Shown: positions 11,474-23,794 of the stretch, one piece after another
How the letters are laid out: each line of letters opens with the position of its first letter
How positions within the stretch are numbered: position 1 is the stretch's first letter
Source: Hydnum rufescens UP504
Lineage: Eukaryota; Basidiomycota; Agaricomycetes; Cantharellales; Hydnaceae
DNA length: 64,000 nucleotides
Direction of reading: 5' to 3'
Assembly (NCBI GenBank): GCA_014904985.1
Contig: MU128930.1
Location: 186,001 to 250,000 of the forward strand
Made by a program: the position numbers and the translations under genes
Notes under the pieces: generated by a model
Database searches by the model: none
Told to the model about the DNA's origin: nothing
Seen by the model: only the letters and a program-made list of their open reading frames with translations

Positions 11474-13488
11474 CCTGAAAGCAGAAAATCGCAGTACACG
11501 ACGGGGTGCTAGGGGTATATATTGTACAGTGTATCGACTAGTAAGAGCGAGGAGAGCCACGTCTGAGTCAGAGTGGTAGTTTTGTGCTCGGGAAGTGCCG
11601 AGTCGCGCGAAAATGAAATATTGCGTACAATCCAGCAACTCATTCGTCGCCCAGCCGCCTAGAGCATGGGGCGTTAGCGAGGGCTCTTGCCATGCCCATG
11701 GAGTGTTTGTATTCCATATGTTCTGACGGTCAGCAGATTCGTTCCTGGTGCGGCAGAGTGTGAGGGTAATATCAACTTGGGGTGCGTCATTGTTTTGCGT
11801 GCGAACGAAGCCTGCTTGCTCTAGATCTGAACTGTGCCAGTATTGTTCGAGTGATGACCTTTCTAGGGGGGTCTGCTGTTTGCACCCTGGGCCTCTATGC
11901 GGCCATAGCATCTTGTGATACCGCTGACAGTTCAGCCAAGTTTCTTGCTGTAACCGTTCTCTATTTCGGCCCCCGGATCGCACTTGCGATGCAATACCAG
12001 GCTGGGATCGCCGACCGGGCTAACAATCCCGTACTATATAGCACGAGGCTTGTAGGATTCTCCAGTGGATGATGCCCCCATCATGGATGTATTGGTCATC
12101 GGTACGTTTTTTTCTGGAAGTTCTTGTCCCACAGCCAGGATACCCCTTATGACCCACCGGAGGGTGCGTCATTCCCGGTTGAACAAAATTTTCGGATGCT
12201 CCGATCTTTGTCAAGTGACAATTTATCCAAATTACCTGGGTCATGAACGGCAATCTTCTTCCTCCGCACTTGCCAAGTCGGCATCATCACCGTTGTATAC
12301 TCCTCAGTCTTGGTCTTAGGCACGAGGCAACATGCCAAGTAACCGGGACTTGCCCACGACAACCAGGCCATCATTATCCGACGAATGACACTTGCATTTT
12401 TCTGCTTTTTTTGTTTTACACCCCTATTACCTTTTAGAGCTGAGGGGTTTCCGCTGGACCAGGGAAAAGCCAAATTCATCCGATCCCTTGTCATGATACG
12501 GCCGGACCATGGCCCATGGGGATCTACGTCGATTCTGTAACCTCCTGTATGGGAACGTTGCAACCATCGATCGAGGGTGCGAAACGAAACGAGTAGTTGG
12601 GTAACCTTGGACTAATATAGGGAGCATCCCGCAGCCCTGAGATCGTCCGATGTCCTGAACATCCTCGTGTGTGGCACTGCCTGTGACACCAACGGCTTGC
12701 GTTATCGCAGATCTTTTGGCTGTGACTGCTTAACTTGGGTTTTCAAGATCAGTGAGACTGGGGTTATACATAATAGCGATACTGCGACATTCGGTCATGG
12801 ACGCTAATTGCAGTGTAAATACTAATCGAGGGTTCGGTCCGTTAGCCGTATCGCTAGGGGCCGGAATTCGTAGAGGTCTAATCGATCCTAGCTATCAGCT
12901 ATCATGATTTGACTTATATGGATGTAACCCAGAGCGCCGGACCCCGGGTCCCCACGAGCCAACTACGCTATCGAGCAGTTATATATTACTGTATAATTAC
13001 AAGGCTCAACACTTTTTCTCTCACACGGCAAACAGAGCATATTTTCTCCTGTTCGGTCCCCGGAGACCAGCATGCGCAGCGCCTGAAACAGAGGTGTCTT
13101 TTCTCTTGGAGTCTTCCAATGATTGTTGCTACACCACTGAATGCGCAAAACAAAATCTTTTGTGGAGCAGACAGCCCATATGTGTGCTGAGGGTCAGGCA
13201 CTGTTTCGTATGCACCCTCTTTTGTCCTCTTCGAGTAAGTTGGTGCCACCGGAGATGCCTCGAGCGAAGAGCGAAGAAACTGTTCTATTCGCCCCTTAGG
13301 GTTTTCCGCTGGTGGCGGCAAGGTTATTGATTATTCATTACCGCCCCCAATAGTAATCGGAGTGCTTTCGATTCCCGATATGGAGTTGACGACAAGAATT
13401 GTAAGAGATACAGCAAGCAAGATCGCGGATCGCCGCAACTCGCTACAGAGGCGCCCACCTCGATTCTGACCGGCCCGGTGGCGTGCTG
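11474..13488. other. Intergenic, no gene seen
   Basis: About 2 kb. The first 100 bases should hold the arginyl-tRNA synthetase promoter (TATATATTGTAC near 11516-11527, read on the other strand). No recognisable coding exons were found in the rest. Confidence 0.4.
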
Positions 13489-14496
13489 TCAACGACCCAT
13501 CCATCCACCATCGACTGCCATATCGGGCGTTAAAGACACAAGAAGGAAATCGATGACCCTTGTCACTCACCGACGAGTAATTCACCAGTCACGTAGGCGC
13601 TCGACTGGCTGGCCAAGAAGATCACAGGCCCTGCAAAATCTTCTGGCTTACCCCAGCGCCCTGCAGGAATGCGCTCAGAGATCTGTCGCAAACGTACGGG
13701 ATCTGAAAGGAGCCACTCGTTCCTAGCATACACAAGTCCGACCACACACATCAGTAGTATGCGACGAGGAACACAGCATTGTGCGCATACATGTCTGTTG
13801 CAATGTATCCAGGACAGATGGCATTGACTTGTACGTTGTGTTGGGCCCACTCGTTGCTCAGAGCTTTCGTTAGTTGGCCAACACCGCCCTTGGCCGCTGC
13901 GTAGGCTGGCACTGTGACTCCGCCCTGGAAGTTCATGAGCGACCCAAAATTGATGATTTTGCCTCGGCGAAGAGGGACCATGTGTTTCCCCGCGGCGCGA
14001 GAGAGCAGAAAGACAGCTTTGAGATTCGTGGTGATGACCTATATGGCTAGTCAGACTGTGCACTCGTCGTTTTAGGGAAAGGGACGAACATCATCCCAGT
14101 CATCTTCTGAAAAGTCGACTGCTGGGGCACGACGCTGGATGCCAGCGCAATTGACGAGGATGTGGATGTTATTGTCCAGGAGTGGAAGGGCGCGGTCGAC
14201 GACGGTGCGAAGTTGTTTGAGGTCGGCCATGTCGCACTCGACGAAGGAGTGCTGGGGGCCGGATGGCTGAGTGTCGAGGGCACGGAGAGCATTGAGGGTC
14301 GCTATCTGAGATGGATTGTAACCTGGTCGGACTACCAAGCACACCGATGCACCTGCTTGGGCGAGGGCGAGTGCACAAGCCTGGCCTATGCCTGTGGGGG
14401 AATAAGCAGCATGCAGGCAAGCGTGAGAAAGGCTGCACCTCGCGTTGCGCCCGTGATAAGGACGTGTTGTCCGGTGAGATTGAAGAGAGAGGCCAT
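13489..14496 (-). CDS. Short-chain dehydrogenase/reductase, KduD (2-deoxy-D-gluconate 3-dehydrogenase)-like
   Basis: This is a classical SDR, an NAD(P)-dependent oxidoreductase of sugar acids or related polyols. The start [20 protein letters not shown] runs through an intron to [14 protein letters not shown], the TGxxxGIG cofactor site. [17 protein letters not shown] follows, then [20 protein letters not shown] with the catalytic Ser..Tyr-xxx-Lys, [19 protein letters not shown] across an intron, and [20 protein letters not shown]. The last exon completes [13 protein letters not shown] before TGA at 13489-13491. This ending and the TDMNE segment match KduD proteins better than other SDRs. All intron phases agree and the gene looks intact at about 265 residues. 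It is divergent from the polyol dehydrogenase starting at 14881, which suggests shared control. The exact substrate is inferred only. Confidence 0.85.
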
Positions 14497-14880
14497 GATG
14501 GAGTGGGGCGAGTTGGCCACGCCGGGCCGATCGCGGACCGACCCATTGTTGCGTGTGCTAGCCATTCCTCGACGCTGCCGTCGTCCTTGGTGCTCGCTGT
14601 CGACGTGGACGACATCGCAGCGCCCCCGACGCCGCCACTCCAGGGCGCCAAAATTTTATTGGAAATCCCTGCATCGGGCGTGGATCTGAACAGGAACGCG
14701 CTGAATGGGCAGATCCAAGATCAAAGTAACTTTTGCCAAACCCTGGCCGGTCCGGGGGCACATCTCGTTTCCTCCTCTCTTGTCACCGGATTCATCTCCC
14801 GGGATGCTATAAGAGCGCGCGCGTTTCACGTTTCCCCTCTCTCTATCTCCCCTCCCCCATCCTCTCTACGCCCCACGAAC
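14497..14880. promoter_or_regulatory. Shared divergent promoter of the SDR and polyol dehydrogenase genes
   Basis: The two start codons are 384 bases apart and point away from each other. On the + strand GCTATAAGAGCGC (about 14805-14817) is a possible TATA element 70 bases before the ATG, followed by a pyrimidine-rich leader. No defined operator was recognised. Confidence 0.5.
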
Positions 14881-16388
14881 ATGTCCCCTACCGTCCTCAA
14901 ACTCCAGTCTGCGGTCGTCCTTCATGGCCCCAAGGACCTCCGCGTCGAGGAGCGTATCATGTGGCCCCCGCCCCAGGCCAGGTCCAGGTCGCGATACACT
15001 CTACGGGCCTGTGTGGCAGCGATCGTCTGTCATCCCTCCGCTTTCCCCTGCGCGTTCATCTCATTTGCATTGCTTCCTAGTCCACTATTATCAACATGGT
15101 CGCAATGGCGATTTTGCCGTCCTTTCCCCCCTCGTATTGGGCCACGAAGCTGCCGGCGTCATCACCGCTTTGGGTTCCAAGATACCTCCCTCTCTCAATC
15201 TCAAAGTCGGCGACCGCGTTGCCATCGAACCTGGCACAGCCTGTGGTCGGGCGCACAATCACTTCCCCTCCTCATCCTCTGATACCGATGAGGACGAAGG
15301 CACAGCCGTGAATAGTTCAAGTGACGAGGAGGACGACCCCGATGGCTGCGAATTCTGCGAGGCTGGCCGTTATAACCTCTGCGAAGGCATGCGCTTCTGT
15401 TCCAGCGCCAAGACCTTCCCCCACCTCGACGGTTCTCTCCAGACTACAATGAACCACCCCGCTCATCTCCTTCACCCGTAAGTCTCTCTTTCCAGTATTC
15501 CGGCCCGAGAACGTGTATGCTTATTTCCCCGCAACATCACCCAGTTTGCCGGAGTCGTGTTCCTTTGAGCGAGCTGCGCTTGCCGAGCCATTGTCCGTTG
15601 TCTTGCACGCTGCCCGCCGTGTCGGGCTCGTCTCCCACTTCCCCAATGCTTCCCCACTCCCCCTCAAGGCCGAGCGTCCATCATCTCGCTCGAAGCGCGT
15701 TCTCATTATCGGTACTGGAGCGGTCGGCTTCCTGGCCGCCGCTCTCGTTCGCACTCTCTCCGACCTCGGCGAATCCTCAAGTGACATTTCGTATATCGCG
15801 GCTATGGATATCAATGGGGCCAAGCTCGCTGCCCTTGCCGGCGCCGGCTATGCGGATGCCACTTTCCAAGTTCCGCTTGGGCCGGGGCTAAAGGGGGCTG
15901 AACAATTAGCCCGGAGTCGGGCAGTCGCCAATGATGCTCTCCGCGCCCTGTCGGAGGACGATCATAATGCTGCCAAAGGATATGACATCGTATTCGAATG
16001 CACGGGTGTTGAATCTTGTATCCAAATGGCTATTTTCGTAGGCATTTCCTTTTTCGGCTGATTTGTATTGGTGGCACTGATGCATTTCCCTTAGATGGCG
16101 CGAACGGGCGGCAAAGTAGCTCTTGTCGGAATGGGTACCCCGAACCCCACGCTGCCCCTGTCGAGTGCCGCTACACGAGAAGTGGATCTCGTCGGCATCT
16201 TTCGCTATGCCTCTACTTGGCCCGACGCCCTGCGCTTGCTCGCCAGCAAGCCGATGGCGGGCGTCGAGCGCGTTATGGTGACTCAGAAGTATAACCTTGA
16301 CGACACTGCCCGTGCTTTCGAACTGTTGGCTTCCGGTAGTCCCGACCAGTTGGTCCTCAAGGTTATGGTTGGACCGCATTATCCTTGA
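14881..16388 (+). CDS. Zinc-dependent sorbitol/xylitol (L-iditol 2-)dehydrogenase family, with apparent frameshift
   Basis: This is a medium-chain, NAD-linked polyol dehydrogenase that oxidises a polyol to a ketose. Motifs in order: start MSPTVLKLQSAVVLHGPKDL; VAPAPGQVQVAIHSTGLCGS with the catalytic Cys; after an intron PLVLGHEAAGVITALGSK with the zinc His-Glu; GDRVAIEPGTACGR; CEFCEAGRYNLC (structural zinc lobe); ALAEPLSVVLHAARR; the NAD fold RVLIIGTGAVG with AAMDIN; and, after the last intron (about 16036-16094), MARTGGKVALVGMG. TGA ends at 16388. Two oddities. The frame of the first 26 codons differs by one base from that of VAPAPGQ (break at 14959-14961). About 30 acidic, Ser-rich residues sit between GTACGR and CEFC. 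Either a base is missing in the assembly or the gene is damaged; the rest looks intact. Confidence 0.82.
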
Positions 16389-17921
16389 TCCATAATACCT
16401 TGTTCGACCTGCTCTTCTCGATGTGTGCTCGATTCCGCTCCCACCGGGTCACTTCATGTGACGTCACCCATTTTCTCTTTCTTGTCTGGCAGGGGGCCCG
16501 TACATTTGGCGTCAAGCGGTGCAGAATAGAAAAAAAACAACTCTCTACAACCCTTTAATCATCCTTATAGATCCCCCTCTTGTTAATGCCCGGTCAGCCA
16601 GGTTGGAATTCGCTGATCTACTCCCATTCTTGGTGCCGATGTCGGAATTCATTCTCCTCTGCTTCATTGATTTTACCATACGAGTTGTTCGTTTTCTTTT
16701 GCGTCGTTCTCTTTCTCTTCTGGTGTGGATGTCCAAGTGTACCGTGCTGTCTTTGCCCAAAAAAATTATAAAAATGGACTTGCTTCAGACCTGCTGCCTC
16801 AGACCTGCCGGGTTTTAATATTGGGTGGCGGTGATGGATCGGTGAGCAAGGGACGATCGGATAATGGATTTCAATCGTGATGGTCCCTGACATGCACTAG
16901 TACATTTTCCGCGGCGTTCTCATGGCCCAGGGCATGATCGAGGGGGTACCGTAGATATGGTACCGGCAACTCAAACAAATGTGGCAGAGGTCGGGGGGGG
17001 GGGGGCGGGATTGTGGGGGTGTGATACGGGTGTGATGCGGGTGTGATGCGGGTGTGATAGCGGGTGTGATAACGGGTGCGATAGCGGGTGCAACGGGGCG
17101 CTATGGGGCGCTGTATGGCCCTTGGAAATCACCCGGGCAGTACCGACCAAGTATGTCAGTCAAATAATTGGAATACGGATCCTCTAGCGCTAGGGGATTG
17201 CAGGGGAGCGCTGGGCAGGGCATCCGATCCCGTGCGGAAATTGGATTTACATTCCTAATTCCTAAGCTATTTGGATTACAGATGGCAGGGGCTCCCCCCC
17301 AGAACGCTCGGCAAGAATGGTGGCAGTTTCTCGGATTGGGTGAATGGTTTCGCTAGAGCTATCGCCGCCCGTTGGATGCTCTGGACGTACCGTACGTACA
17401 TACATGTACGTCAAGTCATCTCGCGTGTGATTGCGAGCAACAACTACGGCGAACTGGGCACCGGGTGTGGCCTACGGCGTTTAATTTCGAGAACACAGTC
17501 GGATAAACCTAGGAAAAAGTGCGCACGGTGGCGCCCTTTGCAATAATAGGAGACAGGATAAGGCCAAGACACCTGTCCAGAAGAAAAACAAATTCGACGT
17601 GAGATGGCTGATCACGGCTTGGCAGGTCCGTTGCCCCACGAAGGATGGGGCCCGACGAGAGATGGTCTGCTTAGTCATCCTTCCCTCGGCAATCCCCGGC
17701 TCGTTGTCGCTGCGCAGTCAAGTGCACTCTAGGGAGCGTCTCAACCGCTGTTCGCCACTTGTCGCTATCCTCTCTCATCCAAAAAGCCGTCGCATTCTGG
17801 TCTCAACCAAGCCGTCCTCTCTCCCGCGATCATTAGGGATTTAATACATCGAGCGGCCACTTTCATTTCAACCCCCCTCCCCCCTGCGGTACGATTTGGA
17901 ATCGCTCAGAAAGGAAGAACC
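16389..17921. other. Intergenic with a G-rich minisatellite
   Basis: About 1.5 kb between the polyol dehydrogenase and the Vps68 homologue. It holds a poly-G run (about 16993-17005), a short tandem array (17016-17095) and no recognisable gene. Confidence 0.45.
17016..17095 (+). repeat. Minisatellite, units of about 10-12 bases (GCGGGTGTGAT)
   Basis: Six to seven imperfect head-to-tail copies of GCGGGTGTGAT-like units directly follow a G homopolymer. The later units drift to CGGGTGCGATA. Confidence 0.75.
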
Positions 17922-18671
17922 ATGCCTCTCTCTCCTCGATTAGACACCAGCCGCGTGTTCAATTTCCCTTTCGACTTCCCACAAATCCATGTCAAGAACA
18001 AGGCAGCATTGGCCGTATACACAGCAGGTGCCATCGTGCGTGCTACCCAAATGTGACTTCGCCCCACTACGGCCATGGATCCACTGACTTTTTGATCCGT
18101 TTATTATTTTATTTTTATTTTGTTTTTTTCATTCCTCAAACTCTAGTTTGCAATCGCCAACTGGGTCTTCATAGACGCAGCCATCGTAAGCGCCCATGCG
18201 CGCCCACCACCCCATTCTCCCTACGACACCATGCTCCACATCTCCTTTGTCGACTGGGTTCCCGGGATCTGCAGTATCCTAGGCTTATTGATCGTGAATC
18301 TCGTGAACAAGGCGCATTTGCGCGGGGACGAAGCGGCTTTTAGTTCTAGCGAAGGGAATGTGGTGTGGAAGGCACGGCTCTTCTTGTTCATGGGATTCGC
18401 CTTCATGGCTGGCGGGCTAGCTGGGAGTGTGGTGAGTTACCTTTCACCCCCACCGCACCACCCCAATGCCCCACTCCAACTCTTCTTTTTTTTTTTTTGC
18501 GTGTTTTAGACTGTCCTTGTGCTCAAGTACATCGTCACCGAGTATCGCGATTACGAATACTACGGGTATGCCAACGTCGTCCAAAGTGCTGGCATCATGC
18601 TCTCAGCCATTATACTCTGGTGGTCGGGAAATATCACGGGGGACGAATACGATTATCAGCTTACGCTCTGA
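17922..18671 (+). CDS. Vps68 / TMEM50 family membrane protein
   Basis: Small four-pass membrane protein of the UPF0220/TMEM50 family; the yeast member Vps68 acts in vacuolar/endosomal sorting. The exons are 17922-18035, 18147-18431 and 18510-18671, with GT..AG introns, giving 186 residues and TGA. The start MPLSPRLDTSRVFNFPFDFP is followed by hydrophobic segments ALAVYTAGAIV-FAIANWVFIDAA (spanning intron 1), WVPGICSILGLLIVNLV, LFLFMGFAFMAGGLAGSV-TVLVLKYIV (spanning intron 2) and GIMLSAIILWW. The conserved core VDWVPGICSILGLLIVNLVN fits the family. Length and topology are normal and the frame is clean. The second acceptor lies behind a T tract. Confidence 0.88.
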
Positions 18672-19412
18672 ACAGCTCGTGACCTTTGTCTATATATGTG
18701 TGTGTGTATTATTGAATCTTTGGCCCTTTTTTTTCGTCCATTTTACATTACACAATAACAATGCTGTGATCCTTCATTTCCTTTCTCTCTATAATATTTC
18801 CCCTTCAACTGGCCTTTGCGTCGTCGGGTTCTCTTTTCCGGCACTTGTCCTCCGGGCACACGTCAGGCGAAGTGTCAGGATGGGGGAATAGCACCATCAA
18901 ATGGAACGAAAAAGCCCCCTGCTATTGGATACATCCATCCTTCCATACATACTACCACACCTAGCCTGTAGTGCATTTGTGAACCCAATGCCAAATTCCC
19001 AGGAATGAAAAATGTGGATCTGTGGATCCCCCACACTCCCACCCCACCCATCCGACGACGACCCTGCAATCATGGACAAATAACCCATTTCACCCCCCCC
19101 TCCTCCCCTTTCCTTTTACTGTCTGTATCTCTCTTACTGGACTGTATGTTCCTTACGCGGGCGTGTAACACACGTTCTGTTTTATTTTGCTTTGTATTTG
19201 TTGAATTCTCGTGCCGCGCGCGATCTCTCCTCATCCTTTACGTTTTGTCTGCTGTTACCTCTTGCTTGCTCACACGCACTTCCGCTATTACTTCGGGAAC
19301 ATGAATACATATATACATTACAGGAAACCCAACAAAAAAAATCGTAGCCAATGGACCTTTTCTGGCATAGGGATCTTCACTATTGCGTCACCCAATTGTC
19401 TTTATTTTTTTT

Positions 19413-19456
19413 TGCAATGCAGTGCAGTGCAATGCAATGCAATGTAATGCAATGTG
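19413..19456 (+). repeat. Pentanucleotide microsatellite (TGCAA/TGCAG)n
   Basis: About eight imperfect copies of a five-base unit (TGCAA, with TGCAG and TGTAA variants) just after a T-rich tract. Confidence 0.8.
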
Positions 19457-20145
19457 TGGGGGGGAAAAGCTCACGCGTACGCGCGCAATTCCAACTGGAT
19501 GTTTGCAGTAATATGATATGCAATATAGAAAAGAAACTGACAACTGACTGCGCCCTCCACTGCTGCTGTATAGCCCCGCCGCCCCGCCCCCAAAGGGTTA
19601 AGCGACGGGGTAAAGCGGATTGAAGGGGCCTAGCCCCCGCCCTATGCTGTCATCTGTCATCCGTCATCTGTCCTCACTTCAATACATCATTTCCGGCAGA
19701 GTCTTGTGACAAAGCAAAAGAAGAAGAATACAAAAAACAAGGGTTGCGAAGAGGAGAAAGTGGGGCAGGGAGGGAAGAGGAGGAGACGGGGAAGAGCTCC
19801 CTCAAGTCTGCTCGGCTGCTAGGACTCGTCGTAGAGAGCATCTACCGACTGCTAGCAGCGAAGTCATCACCCGAGATCCTGTCACGACTCCCCTCTCGGC
19901 AGCTAGATATATTTACCGAAGAGCGAGCAAGGGGTCGAGGCGGTAACGGTAACAGCACAGAACAGCAAGAGCAAGAGCAAGAAGCAAGAAGCAAACTTTT
20001 TTTTTTTGTCTTCCCTGCTAAGCTTTGTCGGGGGTAGCGAGATTCCGCCAGATCTCTGAATACCGTCCCTGATGGCTAGGCTGACCAAAACTTCCCGGAG
20101 ACAAAACGTGGCAAACACAAAAAGTGCAATCTCCGTTCGCTCCCG

Positions 20146-20298
20146 ATGCACAAGTCTCGCCCGCCGTCGGTGGGCAACTCTAAGCGCGCCAATCTTCTTC
20201 TCGCAAAAGCAAAGCCATCCATCGGTGTGAGCATGGGACAGCAGGCTCGCTCACTTCAAGCAGCCCCTTGCCGAACTGTTGCAGTGGCAAAAGCCTGA
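20146..20298 (+). other. Small open frame, 50 codons, unassigned
   Basis: ATG at 20146 opens a frame beginning MHKSRPPSVGNSKRANLLLA and ending AVAKA before TGA. It is basic and Ala-rich, a little like a mitochondrial presequence, but I recognise no family and see no donor that clearly extends it. It may be chance. Confidence 0.15.
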
Positions 20299-21436
20299 AT
20301 TTTACATGGCCATGGCCCGAGGCACCTTGGAGCCCTCATTCGCAGGAGAGAGACAGCCTGGCCCTTACAATTGAATACCGGAAATAGCCGTTTGGCTGTG
20401 TAAAGCGCTTAGACATTCTCGTAATTGAGTCGGCATTCCCCGGCAGGGCCTGTCATGACTTCCATTTTTTTTTTTTTGATAGCGTTTTCTGATGCATGTT
20501 GCATGTCATGAGGCGGAAGCTCGTGTTGCGCATGTACAAAAAAAGACAAGAGCAACCATCTTTGCCTCGACTTATGAGCGAGGGCGTGTAGCCGCTTGAA
20601 CCGGATCATTTGTGTAGTGTAGTGTATACACGAAGAAACGACGTATCAATGTCAGGGATGGCAGGGAATGAGGAATTGACCCTGTGAGCTTGCACGACTG
20701 GCAGGCTTACTTGATGCTATTTATATCGGGGAAAGACCTCCTGAAAGCCCATTGCCCATTGAAAGAAAATCAGTACAGTAGCTGATCATGAGTAACGCTG
20801 GGCCCGCGGCAGCGAGGATACTGAAGGGTTTGCCGGTGACACGGGCTGGAGGCGGAAAGTCGACGTGGAAAGTTAGGTAGAAAGCAATTCTTCCGGTTGA
20901 CAGGCTCCGCATTACTATGTAAGTAGTACAGGATCAATCATCCCGACCCCCTACTAATAGATGCCTAACGTCTGGTTGCCCTTGGATATAAGACATCCAT
21001 CAGGCATTTACGTTCAAGTGCCACACGTCAATTCCCATCAGTCTAGAACGACGAACTGCGGGTATGGAAGAGTCGGTGACTCCCAACGACTAAATGATGT
21101 TAAAATAATATGAGGATCTCATGACCGTAGGCCGGCAGCCTACGTGATTGATATATTACCGAAGGGGCGGTCAAGGCGATATACCGCAGCAGTCAAAGCG
21201 GGTGTAATCACCGGATGGAGAGGGTGTAACGGACCTCCCTAGGTTGTCAAGGTCTTGCTTCGTCATCTCCGGATGATGCGGATTGCCGGCGGAGAAGAGG
21301 TGATTATTGTATGCCACAACACCATAAGTGAATACACTGAGTACGCATTTAAACAAGGGGTAGAGTCCGAGTTTACAAGGCAGGATGACATGCCTTGACA
21401 AGAAGAGTCCTGCGGCGCAGTCCAGAGACTGGCTCC

Positions 21437-23365
21437 CTACATTGCACCCAAGGCTTGAAAATAGGCTTCATACTCGTCGGGTGTCATCTGTTCGTGGTGA
21501 TCGTCTGTTACATCGTTAACATCCATCGGGACGCCGTTCACTGTATAGAAGAGATGAATCCGCCGTCAGTATCATCCCCGACTCGCAGTTTTAGAAAAGC
21601 AAACCACCACAGGGAGGTGGACGCACCGTATACGATCACACCACTCCGAGAGCCGCCTCCCGCTGTAACATCCGCTCCTAATGATTCACCTTCGATCCCG
21701 GTTCCATTTTCCTCATCCCCTTCATCATCTCGCTCCCTACCCCGTTTTCGCAAAGTGCCAGACGTTGGTGCAAAACCATTATTATCGTCATAATCACTGC
21801 CATCATTATTTTCGGCGGTGTCGTTGGTTGCTTCTCGAGCATGTTTTTCTTGTAGCTCAGCATAATATCGAGCGTAATCTGAAAAGGACATGCAGCCGAT
21901 CAATTATCCAAGAGACTGGGATCTTGGCAATGTTGTGAAGTCTCCGAAAAGGCACGTACAATCGGCGCGTTGATCTTTGAGAACGTCAGGCTTGACGTCC
22001 TCGTTTTTCTCGCCTTCGTCTGCTATGGTGAACAGAGACATTGTGCCAGGGGGAAGGGCCGATGATGACGGATCATTGAGCCCCAAAGAAGTCGCGTGAC
22101 CTGAAATTGTACTGTGAGTGTGCCACGATGGGAGTGCATTTTGTTGTCTAAATAATAATACGAGTAGATATTTCATGGATTGTCAGCGCCTCATGAGAAC
22201 GCAAAAGTCGTACCGCTTGGATTGTGCCTCGAGTTCCAGGGCCCTACGCCGGGCCTCGCTATCTTTCTCGTCGATAATCTCCACGCTTACTTTTTGGACT
22301 TGTGGTGCATTTGTGCCGTGAGCCCCTGCGATCGCGAGCCCGTCGTTCACAGACTGGCCGCCGGCAGCCCCGGGACCTGATGATGTTCCATTGGCTGAAG
22401 AAGCGGCCAGAGCCGCCGCGTGGGATGCGATAGCATTCTTGCGTACCCAGTCCTGGACGTCGAAACTGTGAATCAGACGATCAGCCAGACGATCGAGCGG
22501 TCGCGGACATTGTGTAGAGAAGGGAAAAGACGAACACGGGGAGAACCACATCGTCTATCTTCTTCAACAAGGCGCGTATCCACTCGGTAGCCGCGTTAAA
22601 CCGCTGCATTCGGTCCTGCCTGCCATTATTAGCATCCTCTGATTCTACATTATTAACGACTTCGGTCCCGCATTGGTCGCAGAACAAGGAACCACGATCG
22701 GTGTCGAGAAGTCGATCAGCATCCAGCATGCCGAAACTCGTACGGCATCGGGGACACACCCATCCCTTATTTGCCAATTCCTGGAGTGGAGATGAGGTGG
22801 AGTATTTCAAAATCAGAAAGCCTTGGTTACCCACGTTCCTGAGCTTGTCATCGATGTTACGACGCATGTCTGCGATGCCCCATTTCACAAGGTTGCAAAA
22901 CTGCGGGTAGTCAATGTAGTAATATTTCCGGACTGAGGACCTGTTCGTTGTAGGGTCTTTTTGCTCATTCTGGGAGTGACTGGAGTGAAAAGTGAGAACG
23001 GGGTGTGCAATGGTCCGCCGGTATACTGACCAGCAGACGAGTCTGGCATTGACGAGAGATGCAAGACGCTTGGAGGTTTCTTTTAAATTTGCGCCTATGC
23101 GCGTGGCGAGGTCCTCGTCTTTGAGGCTACGGAAATTGAAGTGAATACAAGGGCAACAGGATGAATGAAACAGATGGCAACATGAAACAGGAACTGACAC
23201 ATCATGTTTTGCAAGTTGGTCAAGAGCGACGACCTGCTCGACGTCGTAGAAAGCTCTGCCGACATGCTGTACGAGGGATCGGAGGGTGTGACGCTGGGCA
23301 TCATCGAGTTTTCCAGCGCGATTATTTGGCGCGTTTGCGGCGGTGGTATTGCGGGTGTCTGTCAT
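21437..23365 (-). CDS. TFA1: Transcription initiation factor TFIIE, alpha (large) subunit
   Basis: General RNA polymerase II factor that recruits and regulates TFIIH at promoters. The ATG at 23365 starts MTDTRNTTAANAPNNRAGKL. The TFE winged-helix domain spans the first introns (LVQHVGRAFYDVEQVVALDQ, LKDEDLATRIGANLKETSKR, YYYIDYPQFCNLVKWGIADM). A zinc ribbon follows: WVCPRCRTSFGMLDADRLL then FCDQCGTEV (two CxxC pairs, about 22657-22760). Later exons give an Ala/Gly-rich linker, RRRALELEAQSKR, YARYYAELQEKHAREA, an acidic region and a final exon with VNGVPMDVNDVTDDHHEQMT and EYEAYFQALGAM before TAG at 21437-21439. This tail is the usual conserved C-terminus. It is internal-intron-rich but shows no break. 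Exon ends in the 3' half are by eye. Confidence 0.9.
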
Positions 23366-23794
23366 CTAGGGCCTAGAAACAAGGATACGGAAGCAAAAAA
23401 TAGGCGAAGTCCAGGACCGGTTGTGGAGCGCGGAGTGCCTGTACAAGCCGCATATGGCCCTGCGCGGTGCAAGAGAGCAATAGAGGAGAACGAGGGGACG
23501 AGTGAGTCAAGCTCCTGGACGACGAGCTGCCATGCGCCGGGGATGGCCGAGGCAATGACGGGAACTTGCGCGATAACTTTACTGTAAAGGTTAACTTGAG
23601 TAAGATAATTAATCGAATTGATCCTATTCTCTCTAATGTAGGTACACTGCTTTACAACTTCTTCCTCCCTCCTTCTCCCCTTCCCCTTCCCAAGGTTAGC
23701 GCCGATGGTCTTCTCGTCGCAGCAGCTTACCACTTCGTCATCCCATAGATCTGTAGTGCAAGGCTCACGCCTGTGACTGTACACAGCCACTCCG

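Larger units (their letters stand above)
18672..21436. other. Long intergenic stretch, largely low-complexity
   Basis: This 2.8 kb stretch has pyrimidine and purine tracts, a pentanucleotide array (19413-19456), poly-T runs (about 19997 and 20467) and a small open frame (20146-20298). A possible first exon MSNAGPAAARILKGLPVTRA at 20789 could not be joined into a recognised gene. Confidence 0.4.

Noticed and set aside
11474..11983. 170-codon N-terminal extension of arginyl-tRNA synthetase
   Set aside because: No similarity to a targeting peptide or family domain, and TATA-like DNA lies within it.
14311..15282. 323-codon + strand open frame overlapping the SDR
   Set aside because: Its first half is antisense to the well-supported SDR; only the part from 14881 (MSPTVLKLQ) is used as the polyol dehydrogenase start.
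17016..17095. CRISPR-like array
   Set aside because: Units of 10-12 bases without unique spacers in a eukaryotic genome; a simple minisatellite.
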